From a virus: DNA of 64,000 nt. Where the stretch lies: IMG/VR virus record IMGVR_UViG_3300028920_000050, positions 1 through 64,000 of that record; one strand, given 5' to 3'. A program made the translations under genes and the position numbers. Position 1 is the stretch's first letter; every line of letters begins with the position of its first letter. This document shows, one piece after another, positions 22,871 to 31,475 of the stretch. Below the pieces are notes generated by a model. It was not told where the DNA came from, did not search any database, and saw only the letters and a program-made list of their open reading frames with translations.

Positions 22871-24326
22871 CGGTTCCTCCTTTTATGGAAATAACTTTCT
22901 TTTCCACGTGGTATCTAAGTTCCTTTATCATTACGATCTTAGCTTTTCGCTTAAGACCTTGTGACAGTCCAATGAACTTATCAAACACGTAGTAAACTTC
23001 CGGTTGGGGTTTATTCTTCATTACACGTTCTATGCGGCCAACCGCCTGTTCTACATCTGTTTTCTTCGCAATAGGTGTGGCTATAAAAAGAGTATCTAGC
23101 CTGTCAAAATCCCACCCAAGCTTAAGCTTCTGGTAGGTGGCTATGATTAAATTACCACGCTCCTGTGCGAGTGATTTGCCATGAAATATAAGTGGCTTAT
23201 GTTTTTTTAATAATTCACCTAAATGCTCAGCATGTGCTACTCTGTGTGTTAGAATGGCTACATACCTTCCTGCCTTTAATCTTCTGTCAGCTACAACTTT
23301 TATAGCATGGTTTCTTCTCTTATCATTTGTAATCCAGTGACAGAAATCATTAAAGGAGTTCATTTTGTAGTTCTTTACATTAACTACCTCTCCCTGTTTG
23401 TTATACACAGGCATAAGATCTACACCACGCACAGGGTTACGTGTTAAACACTCAATAAGTATCATTGTAGGTTTATACCGCCCAGGTTGCTTCATAACAA
23501 CTTCACGTTTGCCTACATGAAATTTTTGTATATTTATATTATCAAGCCTGTCTGATGATGCAGTGATCCCGAGCCGGCGGAGAGCAGGGAACATAGCACC
23601 TGCTTTTTGGAACTCAAGTGCACCATGTATATGTACCTCATCCAGTATAACCAGACCAAAAGCCTTTGCCCATCTAGGGTAATCACATGAGTCTCTACTA
23701 AGTGAAAGTATAGACTGAACAGTTCCGATAACTACCTTGCCTACAATTCTCTGACCAGCAGATATAATACCTATGTCACTTGCCCTGAGATCTGTAAACT
23801 TAAGCAAAGCTTCTTTCCATTGTTTTGCAAGTACAAGTGTATTTACAAGAACAATAGTCATTCGTTTAAGTTTACATATTATTTTTATGCCTACTACTGT
23901 CTTTCCTGATCCGGGTTCTGCTAGGATCATATCAACTTTGTTCTTAGCAAACAATTCAACTGGTTCTTTTTGATAGTCACGCAGTTTGATACTGTCTGTT
24001 ATAGCGATCTTTCTACCAGTTGTTCGCTGGTCAATAAACCCGCCACGTTTTTCAAGTTCTTCTATTGAATAGTAACCACGGGGAAGTAATATACGGTTAT
24101 TATCTTCCCTGTACAGTTTGATTTTCGGTGGGATAGGTACTATAGTAGTACGACCATTAACTTTACGTTTAACTATAGGGCGATACCCCAAGCGTACACA
24201 TTCTGCATGCTTGGGGTTCGCTACTGTTAGCTTTTTGAAAAGAGATCGTGCTACTCTGCTTTTGTCTACACTTAAGTAGTTTGATAAGATGGCTTTGTCA
24301 GCCTTTTCCTTTACCGCCTTTGCCAT
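22863..24326 (-). CDS. SF2 DEAD/DEAH-type DNA helicase (UvsW-like)
   Basis: 487 aa from the ATG at 24326, preceded by AAGGATC; the frame extends to 24380. Motif I A-E-P-G-S-G-K-T-V, motif Ia V-N-T-L-V-L, motif II L-D-E-V-H, motif III I-T-A-S, and motif VI Q-A-V-G-R-I-E-R-V are present. Y-D-Q-type entry K-L-R-D-Y-Q precedes motif I, as in UvsW/XPB-like helicases. It should remodel branched DNA or R-loops in recombination-dependent replication. Confidence 0.88.
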   Translation of the reverse strand: MAKAVKEKADKAILSNYLSVDKSRVARSLFKKLTVANPKHAECVRLGYRPIVKRKVNGRTTIVPIPPKIKLYREDNNRILLPRGYYSIEELEKRGGFIDQRTTGRKIAITDSIKLRDYQKEPVELFAKNKVDMILAEPGSGKTVVGIKIICKLKRMTIVLVNTLVLAKQWKEALLKFTDLRASDIGIISAGQRIVGKVVIGTVQSILSLSRDSCDYPRWAKAFGLVILDEVHIHGALEFQKAGAMFPALRRLGITASSDRLDNINIQKFHVGKREVVMKQPGRYKPTMILIECLTRNPVRGVDLMPVYNKQGEVVNVKNYKMNSFNDFCHWITNDKRRNHAIKVVADRRLKAGRYVAILTHRVAHAEHLGELLKKHKPLIFHGKSLAQERGNLIIATYQKLKLGWDFDRLDTLFIATPIAKKTDVEQAVGRIERVMKNKPQPEVYYVFDKFIGLSQGLKRKAKIVMIKELRYHVEKKVISIKGGTDG

Positions 24327-24726
24327 TTTCTGATCCTTCATCTTCATCAAGTTCTTCAGCCGGTGGTGGTTTATTGTCACCGTGCGGAGGTACTAGCTTC
24401 TGACCGTGAGCCGTTGTAGCAGCCCTTGGGTCTGGTATTAATTGTTCTTCTGGACCACCGAACATAAGTTCGTTAAGTATATTCAACAGTTTTGAGAAAG
24501 AGTCAATGTACTCAGAATTGACATTAACGACTTGAAACTCTTTTTTTGTTTCAATACTTATAGTGAAAAGTGACTCATCAACCAACTGGTGCTGGAGTAC
24601 AGCACTGCCGTCAGGCATAAGGGTTTCGGATAATCTTACCACTGCGTTTTCTGCAACGTCTTTACTTTCAGCTTCCCAAGCTTTGATCTTGAGTTCATAC
24701 TTTTCAAAAGGTTTATCTTTGGACAT
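24298..24726 (-). CDS. Hypothetical protein with acidic/Gly-rich tail
   Basis: 142 aa from the ATG at 24726, which has GGAGGAAATT upstream. A beta-alpha body (Y-E-L-K-I-K-A-W-E-A) and a Pro-, Glu-, Gly- and Lys-rich tail. No family recognised. It is the first gene after a strong promoter and operator at 24740-24780, heading a replication operon. Confidence 0.65.
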   Translation of the reverse strand: MSKDKPFEKYELKIKAWEAESKDVAENAVVRLSETLMPDGSAVLQHQLVDESLFTISIETKKEFQVVNVNSEYIDSFSKLLNILNELMFGGPEEQLIPDPRAATTAHGQKLVPPHGDNKPPPAEELDEDEGSENGKGGKGKG

Positions 24727-24739
24727 AATTTCCTCCAAT

Positions 24740-24751
24740 GTAAGATATTAC
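24740..24751. promoter_or_regulatory. Operator-like palindrome, variant, at promoter start site
   Basis: GTAAGATATTAC directly after the -10 box of the promoter at 24752-24780, covering the expected transcription start and ending before GGAGG. Placement suits repression. Confidence 0.75.
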
Positions 24752-24780
24752 ATCCTACCATGAGGGAAAGATTTTGTCAA
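24752..24780 (-). promoter_or_regulatory. Sigma70-type promoter for the helicase/initiator operon
   Basis: Minus strand: TTGACA (24780-24775), 17-base spacer ending TCATGG, TAGGAT (24757-24752). The operator copy abuts the -10. Confidence 0.8.
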
Positions 24781-24781
24781 A

Positions 24782-25681
24782 CTATGTTTTTATTAGATTA
24801 ATATGGTTAATCATGTAGTACTTATCCAAGAAGTAGATATAAGCATCTTCACCATATTTGATTTCAATTTTCTGTTTCTCTTTCAGATCTTCATCGTACT
24901 TTATGATGTTCATAAGATCTGCTACAGGTATGACAATATCAAACATATCCATAGGTGTAGAGAGAAGTTTGTGCTTTAGTTTCTGTTTTTCAATAAGTCT
25001 ACCGTCCTCTTCAATGTACCATGTTATATTTTTAAGGTCGAGCCTTACATAAGAGTATTTTTCTTTCTTGTAGAACCTAGTTATTTCTGATACAAACTTA
25101 TCAAATGTAAGAAAGTTTTCTACCTTGTACTTACGAGAACAGTTAACACCGAATGATGTTCTGTACTTAGAGGGTACAGCCAGATCCTCCCCGCCCGTTT
25201 CATAAAAGAGAGTGACACCAGGACGGAAGGTAATCTTAGTACAACTCATTCCTACTTCAACTTTAAATGTGGCGGGCATACGGCCAATAGTATCCATGAT
25301 CTTATACAGGAACTCAGCACAGTGAGCAGGCATAACAAAGTCTTTATCTATTTTAGTAGGAAGAAAGAAACCCATTATATCTGTAGCATAGTAGATACCT
25401 TTCTTTGCTTTGAAATAGATCCATTCAGTAGCGTAGTGTATTGATGTCTTTCCCTGGCGGGGCAGTACTTTATTAATATATAGAAGAGCAGACGTAAATG
25501 CATTAGCATTTATTTTTACTGTTTTTGGTTTTATACAACGGGGAAGCTTAAACATATCTTCCTTTACAACGGTCCCGCCTTCAAGTTTGATCTTTTTATC
25601 AAAGATTACAACACTATTCTCCAGTACAACCATTGTCTCTTTTTTTTGTTTATAGATTTTATATTTCTTTCCTATTTTCAT
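24782..25681 (-). CDS. Sliding-clamp-like protein (tentative)
   Basis: 299 aa, beta-rich throughout. Y-Y-A-T-D-I-M-G-F-F, V-M-P-A-H-C-A-E-F-L-Y-K-I-M and a C-terminal Y-Y-M-I-N-H-I resemble beta-clamp domain patterns (strand-T-D, P-A-x-x-L helix). Length is shorter than DnaN (about 370) and longer than PCNA or gp45 (about 230-260). A clamp for the family A polymerase is the best guess; other beta-rich replication proteins are possible. AAAGGAG precedes the ATG. Confidence 0.6.
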   Translation of the reverse strand: MKIGKKYKIYKQKKETMVVLENSVVIFDKKIKLEGGTVVKEDMFKLPRCIKPKTVKINANAFTSALLYINKVLPRQGKTSIHYATEWIYFKAKKGIYYATDIMGFFLPTKIDKDFVMPAHCAEFLYKIMDTIGRMPATFKVEVGMSCTKITFRPGVTLFYETGGEDLAVPSKYRTSFGVNCSRKYKVENFLTFDKFVSEITRFYKKEKYSYVRLDLKNITWYIEEDGRLIEKQKLKHKLLSTPMDMFDIVIPVADLMNIIKYDEDLKEKQKIEIKYGEDAYIYFLDKYYMINHINLIKT

Positions 25682-25692
25682 TTGCTTCTCCT

Positions 25693-26085
25693 TTAAAATT
25701 CTGAAGGTGGTTCTTCTAATGGCTTCCAGGCAAGAACCATATCTTGTTGATCTAAAATATTGTTACCCTGCATCCACAACCCACGTTTCGACCAATTAAG
25801 TATGATCCACTTATGCACTGGTGTTGTACATAGATAACATCCTGCATATAATCCCTCAGGTATTGGTGGTAATTTATCTTTTGTTTTTGTCCAACTTATA
25901 CCATTAATTATAGAAACTGCATGATAAGTACACGGAGGTACTATGTTAGCTACTGCATTACCTGTTTTTTTATCAATTTTTACAGTTAAAGCTATTTTTT
26001 TGTTTGTTTCAATATCTTCAAAGGTTAAGTCTAGCTCATCTGTTCCAGGAAAATATCCTGCTGATATTTTATGTGTCGCTTCCAT
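25693..26085 (-). CDS. Hypothetical protein
   Basis: 130 aa. The C-terminus (D-M-V-L-A-W-K-P-L-E-E-P-P) is like the W-x-P-L-P-E-P-P end of DUF551-type phage proteins, and the middle has Y-A-G-C-Y-L-C. Function unknown. It lies directly upstream of the clamp-like gene. Confidence 0.6.
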   Translation of the reverse strand: MEATHKISAGYFPGTDELDLTFEDIETNKKIALTVKIDKKTGNAVANIVPPCTYHAVSIINGISWTKTKDKLPPIPEGLYAGCYLCTTPVHKWIILNWSKRGLWMQGNNILDQQDMVLAWKPLEEPPSEF

Positions 26086-26117
26086 TCATTACTCCTTTTA
26101 CTTTTTTAATGGCCTCG

Positions 26118-26396
26118 TCAATAATCAATAAGTTCATCATCTTCCTCTCTTACAACCAGCCCTATAGAATACTTATAATCCCAGTCTTTTTGTTCGATAC
26201 TTTTCTTTGTTTGAATACACTCTAACAAAGGACAATCTGCACCCTCAATTCCCCACGATGTATAAATATATGGATTCGGTTTCCCTAATTTAATGTCACC
26301 ATCAGGACAGGTACAACTAGAAAATGGTTTTAACCTGTGTTCCCTGTATATTGTCCCAAAGACATGCTTATCGGTTGGTACCCATTTTACTTTCAT
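26118..26396 (-). CDS. Hypothetical Cys-containing protein
   Basis: 92 aa, Cys at S-C-T-C-P-D and D-C-P-L-L-E-C, perhaps a zinc site. Not recognised. AAAGGGGGAG precedes the ATG, and a GC hairpin (26435-26458) lies upstream. Confidence 0.6.
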   Translation of the reverse strand: MKVKWVPTDKHVFGTIYREHRLKPFSSCTCPDGDIKLGKPNPYIYTSWGIEGADCPLLECIQTKKSIEQKDWDYKYSIGLVVREEDDELIDY

Positions 26397-26434
26397 AACT
26401 CCCCCTTTACTTTTTTAATATATCATTTATCCAA

Positions 26435-26458
26435 GCCCCCGACCGGATTGTCGGGGGC
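26435..26458 (-). terminator. Strong GC hairpin (terminator or leader hairpin)
   Basis: Perfect 9-bp stem GCCCCCGAC/GTCGGGGGC with a 6-base loop. After it the minus strand reads TTGGATAAAT, so the T run is weak. It may stop or stabilise transcripts between 26477..26986 and 26118..26396. Confidence 0.55.
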
Positions 26459-26463
26459 ATTAT

Positions 26464-26475
26464 GTAAGATCTTAC
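26464..26475. promoter_or_regulatory. Operator-like palindrome, perfect copy
   Basis: GTAAGATCTTAC between the stop of 26477..26986 and the GC hairpin. Confidence 0.75.
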
Positions 26476-26476
26476 T

Positions 26477-26986
26477 TTACGCAGCGAACTCTTTTTCGTC
26501 AAGGTTGCTGGCAAAGAACTTTGCCTTGGCAAAGCACTCTTTAATTGTCCAGAAGAAAGGAAATTCTTCAGCTTTCCCTGGCTTATCTGAAAGTGCGAGA
26601 CCTTTTGATGACATATCAAAGTACAGGTTCTTACCGGCATGCCCGCTTACCTCACCATGAAGCTTAGTGAACTTGGCTATGCTGTCTTTCCTGCAAGCTT
26701 CGTGTACTTTTTTCATCATACCCTTGTCACCCTCAAAGGTAACGAACTCAATGGCAGCTTCCCTCAGCCGTTCCATTGTTTTTTCGTCAACCGTCCTGCG
26801 TACAATAACCTTTTTGGGTTCAGGTTTCTTGTACGGAGCCTGTTTCTTTTCTTCAGGCTGTTTAGCTACAGCTTTACTGTCATCTTTTTTTACTTCCGGT
26901 TTCTTGGCTGCCGGCTTTTTTGCTGAAGCTTTTGCTTTGCCCTTTTTCTGAGCCTTGGGCTTGGCTTTTGTTTTTGTTTTTGGCAT
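26477..26986 (-). CDS. Histone-H1-like Lys/Ala/Pro-rich protein
   Basis: 169 aa from the ATG at 26986 (AAGGAGC upstream). Residues 1-60 are a low-complexity Lys/Ala/Pro tail; the rest is a helical domain (E-K-T-M-E-R-L-R-E-A-A-I-E-F-V). Similar basic tails occur on the recombinase and on 54343..54594. DNA or RNA binding is inferred. Confidence 0.65.
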   Translation of the reverse strand: MPKTKTKAKPKAQKKGKAKASAKKPAAKKPEVKKDDSKAVAKQPEEKKQAPYKKPEPKKVIVRRTVDEKTMERLREAAIEFVTFEGDKGMMKKVHEACRKDSIAKFTKLHGEVSGHAGKNLYFDMSSKGLALSDKPGKAEEFPFFWTIKECFAKAKFFASNLDEKEFAA

Positions 26987-27275
26987 CACGTGCTCCTTCG
27001 TATTTACTATATTTGTTGCAACTTTTTATGATCATGCTGATGTCAAACTTAATGTCAGACACCTGAGCGAAGTCCTTTATTTCTGCAATAATGCCTTCCT
27101 TCTTCATGGACCTGAAGGAAGAAAAAATACTGCAACTTTCATTATGTATGCAGACTTCACATAATCCTACTTGTTCTTTGTAATATTTATCTTCGAGTTT
27201 CCGCCACGCATCATTTCTTATTATGTTTTCTTGATCCACACCTGTTATAGCTTCATATAGTTCTTCTATGAGCAT
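26880..27275 (-). CDS. Hypothetical Cys-containing protein, overlapping
   Basis: 131 aa. The N-terminal 95 residues have L-C-E-V-C-I-H-N-E-S-C, a possible zinc or Fe-S site. The last 36 residues are low complexity (Lys/Ser/Gln/Gly) because they read the neighbour's basic-tail DNA in another frame, a 107-base overlap. GGGAGG precedes the ATG. Confidence 0.6.
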   Translation of the reverse strand: MLIEELYEAITGVDQENIIRNDAWRKLEDKYYKEQVGLCEVCIHNESCSIFSSFRSMKKEGIIAEIKDFAQVSDIKFDISMIIKSCNKYSKYEGARDAKNKNKSQAQGSEKGQSKSFSKKAGSQETGSKKR

Positions 27276-27733
27276 GTCATTAACCTCCCGCCTATTTTAC
27301 GTGTGCCTACCTTCTCTTCTTGAAGAAGGCGGGCAACATAGTGGTGAAAAAGATGATTGTGTGTAAGAGAAGCACCTGTACACCACTCAATAGTATCATC
27401 AAAAGCTTGTTCGTGTAGTTCATCTTTAAGATGATTTTTGTACTTGAACTCCGCACCTTTTTTGATCCATTTCTTTTTTGTTTTGTCTACATTTTTAAGG
27501 GTATCCAGATAGGCTTTTTCTTCCCTAGTTATGAGATCAGTGAGATTAGGAGTCAGACTACCTGCTTTCTTTTTGAAATAACAACTGTCGTAGAACTCCA
27601 TCCACTGTTTGTCTTTTTTTATTCTAGGGAGAGACTGTTTGGCCTCCTTCTTTATATCCTCCAGTGTAGGATACTCTTTAGACAACAGATAAAACCAACA
27701 GTGGCCGGTATCATATTCTGTATTGTTTTTCAT
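27266..27733 (-). CDS. Hypothetical protein
   Basis: 155 aa, basic and aromatic, with L-T-H-N-H-L-F-H-H-Y near the end. No family recognised. AAGGAGTT precedes the ATG; overlaps both neighbours slightly. Confidence 0.6.
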   Translation of the reverse strand: MKNNTEYDTGHCWFYLLSKEYPTLEDIKKEAKQSLPRIKKDKQWMEFYDSCYFKKKAGSLTPNLTDLITREEKAYLDTLKNVDKTKKKWIKKGAEFKYKNHLKDELHEQAFDDTIEWCTGASLTHNHLFHHYVARLLQEEKVGTRKIGGRLMTCS

Positions 27734-28137
27734 TTGAATAAACTCCTTAATCTCCCTACTACCCCCTGTCTTTTTTTGTCAGCTTTTTTAAATGGAACTG
27801 CTCTGCTTTTATCAGGATAGTATAATTTCCGATCATCTGCTTCCTCTTTCATTTTTTCAAGAAACAAACGATTAGTTTCAGTATCTAATTTAGAAAATCG
27901 TTTCATTCGTCTATCTAAAAATGCAATAGTATTAAGTAAATGATTGTTTGTCATGTTCTTTAATGAGACTACCTTTCCATCTTCGGTCTGCCAATAAAGA
28001 TTACTACTGTCCGCCTTCCTTATGTCCGATGGAGTGGTTTTATGACGAAAAAGTTCAGGACAAAATTCCTTTATGAACTCTTCGTCTGTCACATCATCTA
28101 ACCAGTGATCAAACATCATGTCTGCTATGTCACCCAT
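27730..28137 (-). CDS. Phage protein with W-x-T-x-D-G-K domain
   Basis: 135 aa. W-Q-T-E-D-G-K-V-V-S-L-K-N-M-T-N-N-H-L-L-N-T is a small domain I recognise from many phage early proteins, with unknown function. The C-terminus is basic. Overlaps the Gp88-like gene by 8 bases. Confidence 0.65.
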   Translation of the reverse strand: MGDIADMMFDHWLDDVTDEEFIKEFCPELFRHKTTPSDIRKADSSNLYWQTEDGKVVSLKNMTNNHLLNTIAFLDRRMKRFSKLDTETNRLFLEKMKEEADDRKLYYPDKSRAVPFKKADKKRQGVVGRLRSLFK

Positions 28138-28831
28138 TGATTAACTCCAGCATTTTTTTCTTGTACATCTCTCCGAAAAGAGACTGTTGACCTGTCGCCA
28201 ACGTCTTTTTAAAAAGAGTTTTAAGACAAGCCATCCGTGCAGCCATATTGTTATAAAAAACAATGTTATGTTTTGTTTTCCAACAATGACTGCACGAATG
28301 GCAGTGTGAATTACACACGAAACCATTTTTATGTGGTGCCATGTGCTTCACAATACCTGTAGAATGAGTGTCGAGTGTTGAAGTCAACTTACAGGATTTG
28401 TTGATCTTCTGAGTACTCTCGTCTACAGAGAAGAAAATATTGAAATTCGCGGGGGCTTTGGAGAAATCAATATCTGTATTCCTTGTATAAGCCAGGAATA
28501 GGATCTTCGGGAACTCCTTGGCCGCTTTTACCCACGCATTGTAATATCTTACATTATAAAACTCACCAGAACTGTGCAGACGTATCCTTTTAACTCCAGT
28601 CTCAAGGATCGCTTCTTCGATCTGAGAACATAGATTTTGTGCAAAGTTACTACTCTGGCTCCACTCCATATTTCTCTGGAGAGCATCCTTGGTTGTCTTA
28701 TAGCAAAACCGCCCACGTTTCGCATAGCAGTTTTTGTTGCATATTGGGGTCCGGTATTTCTCACATGTACTTCTCGGTAAATTGAAACACCAAACATATT
28801 TACCTAGTTTACTTACATAGTTGGTCAGCAT
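28130..28831 (-). CDS. Gp88-like (radical-SAM-related) phage protein
   Basis: 233 aa. N-terminal C-F-N-L-P-R-S-T-C...C-N-K-N-C-Y-A-K-R-G-R, then L-H-S-S-G-E-F-Y and R-N-T-D-I, and a C-terminal C-N-S-H-C-H-S-C-S-H-C cluster. This matches the phage/mobile-element Gp37/Gp88 family with Cys clusters, thought related to radical SAM enzymes; its reaction is not known. An operator variant lies inside the gene. GGAGGG precedes the ATG. Confidence 0.7.
   Translation of the reverse strand: MLTNYVSKLGKYVWCFNLPRSTCEKYRTPICNKNCYAKRGRFCYKTTKDALQRNMEWSQSSNFAQNLCSQIEEAILETGVKRIRLHSSGEFYNVRYYNAWVKAAKEFPKILFLAYTRNTDIDFSKAPANFNIFFSVDESTQKINKSCKLTSTLDTHSTGIVKHMAPHKNGFVCNSHCHSCSHCWKTKHNIVFYNNMAARMACLKTLFKKTLATGQQSLFGEMYKKKMLELING
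28541..28552. promoter_or_regulatory. Operator-like palindrome, variant inside a gene
   Basis: GTAATATCTTAC on plus (GTAAGATATTAC on minus), in the V-R-Y-Y codons of the Gp88-like gene. Confidence 0.5.
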
Positions 28832-29324
28832 GATCTGTATCCCTCCACCAGTTTGAAAAGTTATCTACTTCTATTATAACACCGTGCCTATTCATAAGAT
28901 CATATCTTATGAAGTACCTGTCAAGCGTGTTACGTCTTGCCTTACGTACTATAAAAGGATGTTTCTTTTTTCCTTTTATAATGACTGTGTTCCTCTGAAG
29001 AGGCACGGTTTTTCTACTCACTTCCTGTTGCAATATATTATGCAGTGCGTTCTTGTACTCATAGAACTCGTGTATGTCCCTGTAAGTAAAATGTTTATCG
29101 AGATAAAAAGTATCAAATGCTATGTTCTTTGTCCCTTTCTCCTGATGTTTGATCAGATGAAGGGCGGAACTTAGGCATTGATAAAACCTTTTATGTACAG
29201 GAGTCCACTGAAGTTCATTCATACTAAAGAGCGCATCGATCTTATTGCACAGGTTGATAACTTCCGCTGCATTTTCGGGTTTCAGTTCTGACACATCAAT
29301 TTCAAAACCTTCCCTTGTTCGCAT
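28809..29324 (-). CDS. Hypothetical protein
   Basis: 171 aa, no family recognised. Helical N-terminal half, basic C-terminal half (I-I-K-G-K-K-K-H-P-F-I-V-R-K-A-R-R). CGGAGGG precedes the ATG. Overlaps the Gp88-like gene by 23 bases. Confidence 0.6.
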   Translation of the reverse strand: MRTREGFEIDVSELKPENAAEVINLCNKIDALFSMNELQWTPVHKRFYQCLSSALHLIKHQEKGTKNIAFDTFYLDKHFTYRDIHEFYEYKNALHNILQQEVSRKTVPLQRNTVIIKGKKKHPFIVRKARRNTLDRYFIRYDLMNRHGVIIEVDNFSNWWRDTDHADQLCK

Positions 29325-29342
29325 TATCCCTCCGTTACATAT

Positions 29343-30548
29343 TCAGAAGTCAATTATTATACGGCTTACCCGCCCGTCTTTTATTTCTGCGGTCACAGGA
29401 TATACACCATCACCATAACCTGATGAGAAGGCAACACCTGCTCCTGCATGCCCTTTTTTGTAATTAAGCTGACCACCTGGACCTCTTAAAGTCTGGCTAC
29501 AGCAACCGGCATAACTGAACTCTTTTAGATCAGGCATTTCTTCTTCCTTAAGTATACCCTTTTCAATCGCATCACTGTAGGTCATGCCGTCACGGTACTT
29601 ACTTCCGAAGTTTATATCTTCGTGTGCTCGTTTTCGTGGACTTATTACTTTCTTGTTTTTTTCTGTATCAAAATAGTCAGGACTAGGTACTTTCTGATTA
29701 TCCCTCCATTCACTTGCAATATAGCATGGGTCACAGATCATTAACTGCCCACTATCCACCCCGACTTCTCCTAATCGTACAGTTTCTACAGGTTTATCTT
29801 CTTCACTTTCATCATCATCTGGAAATGGATCGTGATCTTCATCCTCTTCTTCTGGCTCAGGTTCGGGGGAGAAGTGAATAAGCTCGTCCATCATTTCCCA
29901 TACAGTAGAATGGTATACGTTTAGAAGTTGAGATATAGTTCCTGTATTGCCTGATGGGAAAGTGAACTCTTTATCGAAAACCTTGTCAGGGTCCATCCAC
30001 CCACTGTCAGGGCTGAAGTCGAGTGCACCTTCTTTTATATTTACATCAATAAGCATGGCAGCGTAGGCAAGGTCGTCCGCCCGCCCTCGATCATAGCACT
30101 CGAAGTGTGTCATTTGTAAATAAGAAAGAAACTTGTCAGAATAGTCCTTCCTTGTTTTATCTGCTTCCTTATCGTCTTTAAAACAATCTGTGATCTTAGG
30201 AGGAACAAAAACAGACTTTTCATCTGGTATTTTCTTTTTATCTTCAATCATTTTAAGTAGATCACTGTACATATCAGCTGACTGTTTATAGTACTCATAG
30301 TCCTTTTCACCTTTCCTGTAGTTACAGCGAGTATTGTCGCTGGCATTATTAACCACAGCACTTGCAAGTATAGTGTGTGAAGCATAATTGCCTATGAACC
30401 CATGAATATTTGTGTGAGCAATAAACCCTGACTTAATGTGTATCCACCTGTAGGCATACTTGTTAAGCTTATGTATGTTCTCTGTACAGGCAAGAGCCAA
30501 GCTCCTTAATATTCTGTTTTTGTGTCCTTTACTCATTGGTTGTAACAT
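29343..30548 (-). CDS. Large conserved phage protein of unknown function
   Basis: 401 aa from the ATG at 30548, which has AAGGAG upstream; the frame extends to 30617 across the operator. The N-terminal domain has C-T-E-N-I-H-K-L-N-K-Y-A-Y-R-W and I-A-H-T-N-I-H-G-F-I. An acidic linker follows, and a C-terminal domain has V-D-S-G-Q-L-M-I-C-D-P-C-Y and S-G-Y-G-D-G-V-Y-P-V. Both domains are familiar from phage early regions; function unknown. Confidence 0.7.
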   Translation of the reverse strand: MLQPMSKGHKNRILRSLALACTENIHKLNKYAYRWIHIKSGFIAHTNIHGFIGNYASHTILASAVVNNASDNTRCNYRKGEKDYEYYKQSADMYSDLLKMIEDKKKIPDEKSVFVPPKITDCFKDDKEADKTRKDYSDKFLSYLQMTHFECYDRGRADDLAYAAMLIDVNIKEGALDFSPDSGWMDPDKVFDKEFTFPSGNTGTISQLLNVYHSTVWEMMDELIHFSPEPEPEEEDEDHDPFPDDDESEEDKPVETVRLGEVGVDSGQLMICDPCYIASEWRDNQKVPSPDYFDTEKNKKVISPRKRAHEDINFGSKYRDGMTYSDAIEKGILKEEEMPDLKEFSYAGCCSQTLRGPGGQLNYKKGHAGAGVAFSSGYGDGVYPVTAEIKDGRVSRIIIDF

Positions 30549-30586
30549 TTTAATTCTCCTTTTTATTTTAATTTGTAAGATCTTAC
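30549..30586 (-). promoter_or_regulatory. Operator plus conserved A-rich leader
   Basis: GTAAGATCTTAC at 30575-30586, then on the minus strand AAATTAAAATAAAAAGGAG directly before the ATG. The same unit recurs before 31967, 34782 and 36272. Confidence 0.75.
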
Positions 30587-30588
30587 TT

Positions 30589-31473
30589 TCAGAATGAGAA
30601 AGTAAGTTCCTTTCCACACCGCCGGCAATATACCTTCGATTTGCTTGTATCGACTTTGCCGTCAGTCATACCGACTACAACTTTAAACCTTTCATACGGA
30701 AAGCTTGTAAAGTCATTAAGCATTTCCAGAGAGGGAAGAGGTACACCTTCCATTCGCATCTGATCCGGGTGTAGCATACCTTCGGGGTCTGTACCCTGGC
30801 TTTCCCACCTGTACCCTGCACTCCATGATGTCCAGTTCTCACAGCCACAGGCCATGTTAACTATATTATTATCATGTAGACGTTCATCTGCACTGACTTC
30901 AAAGAGTTGAGGCCATGTGTACCCACCACGTACATCACATCCTTGGTGGATCATAATAAATACGTACTGAGTCAAGCCTATATCTATTCTTCTATACCAT
31001 AGAGTTTGTGATAAGGCATCTTCTCCGTTGTAGGTATTAACAGCTTCTTTGCTCAGGTCAAAATCCTCTGTATCAAAGATTTCCTTAAGTTTTTTCTTAA
31101 GTATATCAATGTCCTTTTTGAATAGATCATCAAGGTCACCTTCATACTCATGTAAAAACTTATTGAATTGAGCACAGTCGTCATTATACAGAAGAGACTC
31201 ATAAAGAAAATGATATATGTTTATAGATACCTCTACCTCAAACGTTTTGTTTGACATATCATTTTCTTCTTTAAGATCTTCATCATCACTGCCATTTATG
31301 TGTACAGATACTCTTGGGAGATCTTCAAAGTTACCCCCCGCCTCAAGGAACTTTTTGTTACGTTCCCAATGCCGACCATAAGCACCACCACTGTCACATA
31401 AGGCAGCACCTGTACTTGTACCTAAAAGCTCCACAAGTTTTTTATGGAGCGGATCTATTACTTTAGTTTCCAT
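30589..31473 (-). CDS. Conserved phage protein with C-terminal zinc site
   Basis: 294 aa. A-L-C-D-S-G-G-A-Y-G-R-H-W-E-R-N near residue 24, Q-G-C-D-V-R-G-G-Y-T, then C-G-C-E-N-W and a final V-Y-C-R-R-C-G-K. I recognise this as a phage early-region family without known function; the Cys pairs suggest zinc. GAGGTATAATC precedes the ATG. Confidence 0.7.
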   Translation of the reverse strand: METKVIDPLHKKLVELLGTSTGAALCDSGGAYGRHWERNKKFLEAGGNFEDLPRVSVHINGSDDEDLKEENDMSNKTFEVEVSINIYHFLYESLLYNDDCAQFNKFLHEYEGDLDDLFKKDIDILKKKLKEIFDTEDFDLSKEAVNTYNGEDALSQTLWYRRIDIGLTQYVFIMIHQGCDVRGGYTWPQLFEVSADERLHDNNIVNMACGCENWTSWSAGYRWESQGTDPEGMLHPDQMRMEGVPLPSLEMLNDFTSFPYERFKVVVGMTDGKVDTSKSKVYCRRCGKELTFSF

Positions 31474-31475
31474 GA

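Noticed and set aside
22899-22910. CCACGTGG near the helicase gene as a second parS
   Set aside because: Only 8 bp are symmetric and the flanks do not match the parS consensus.
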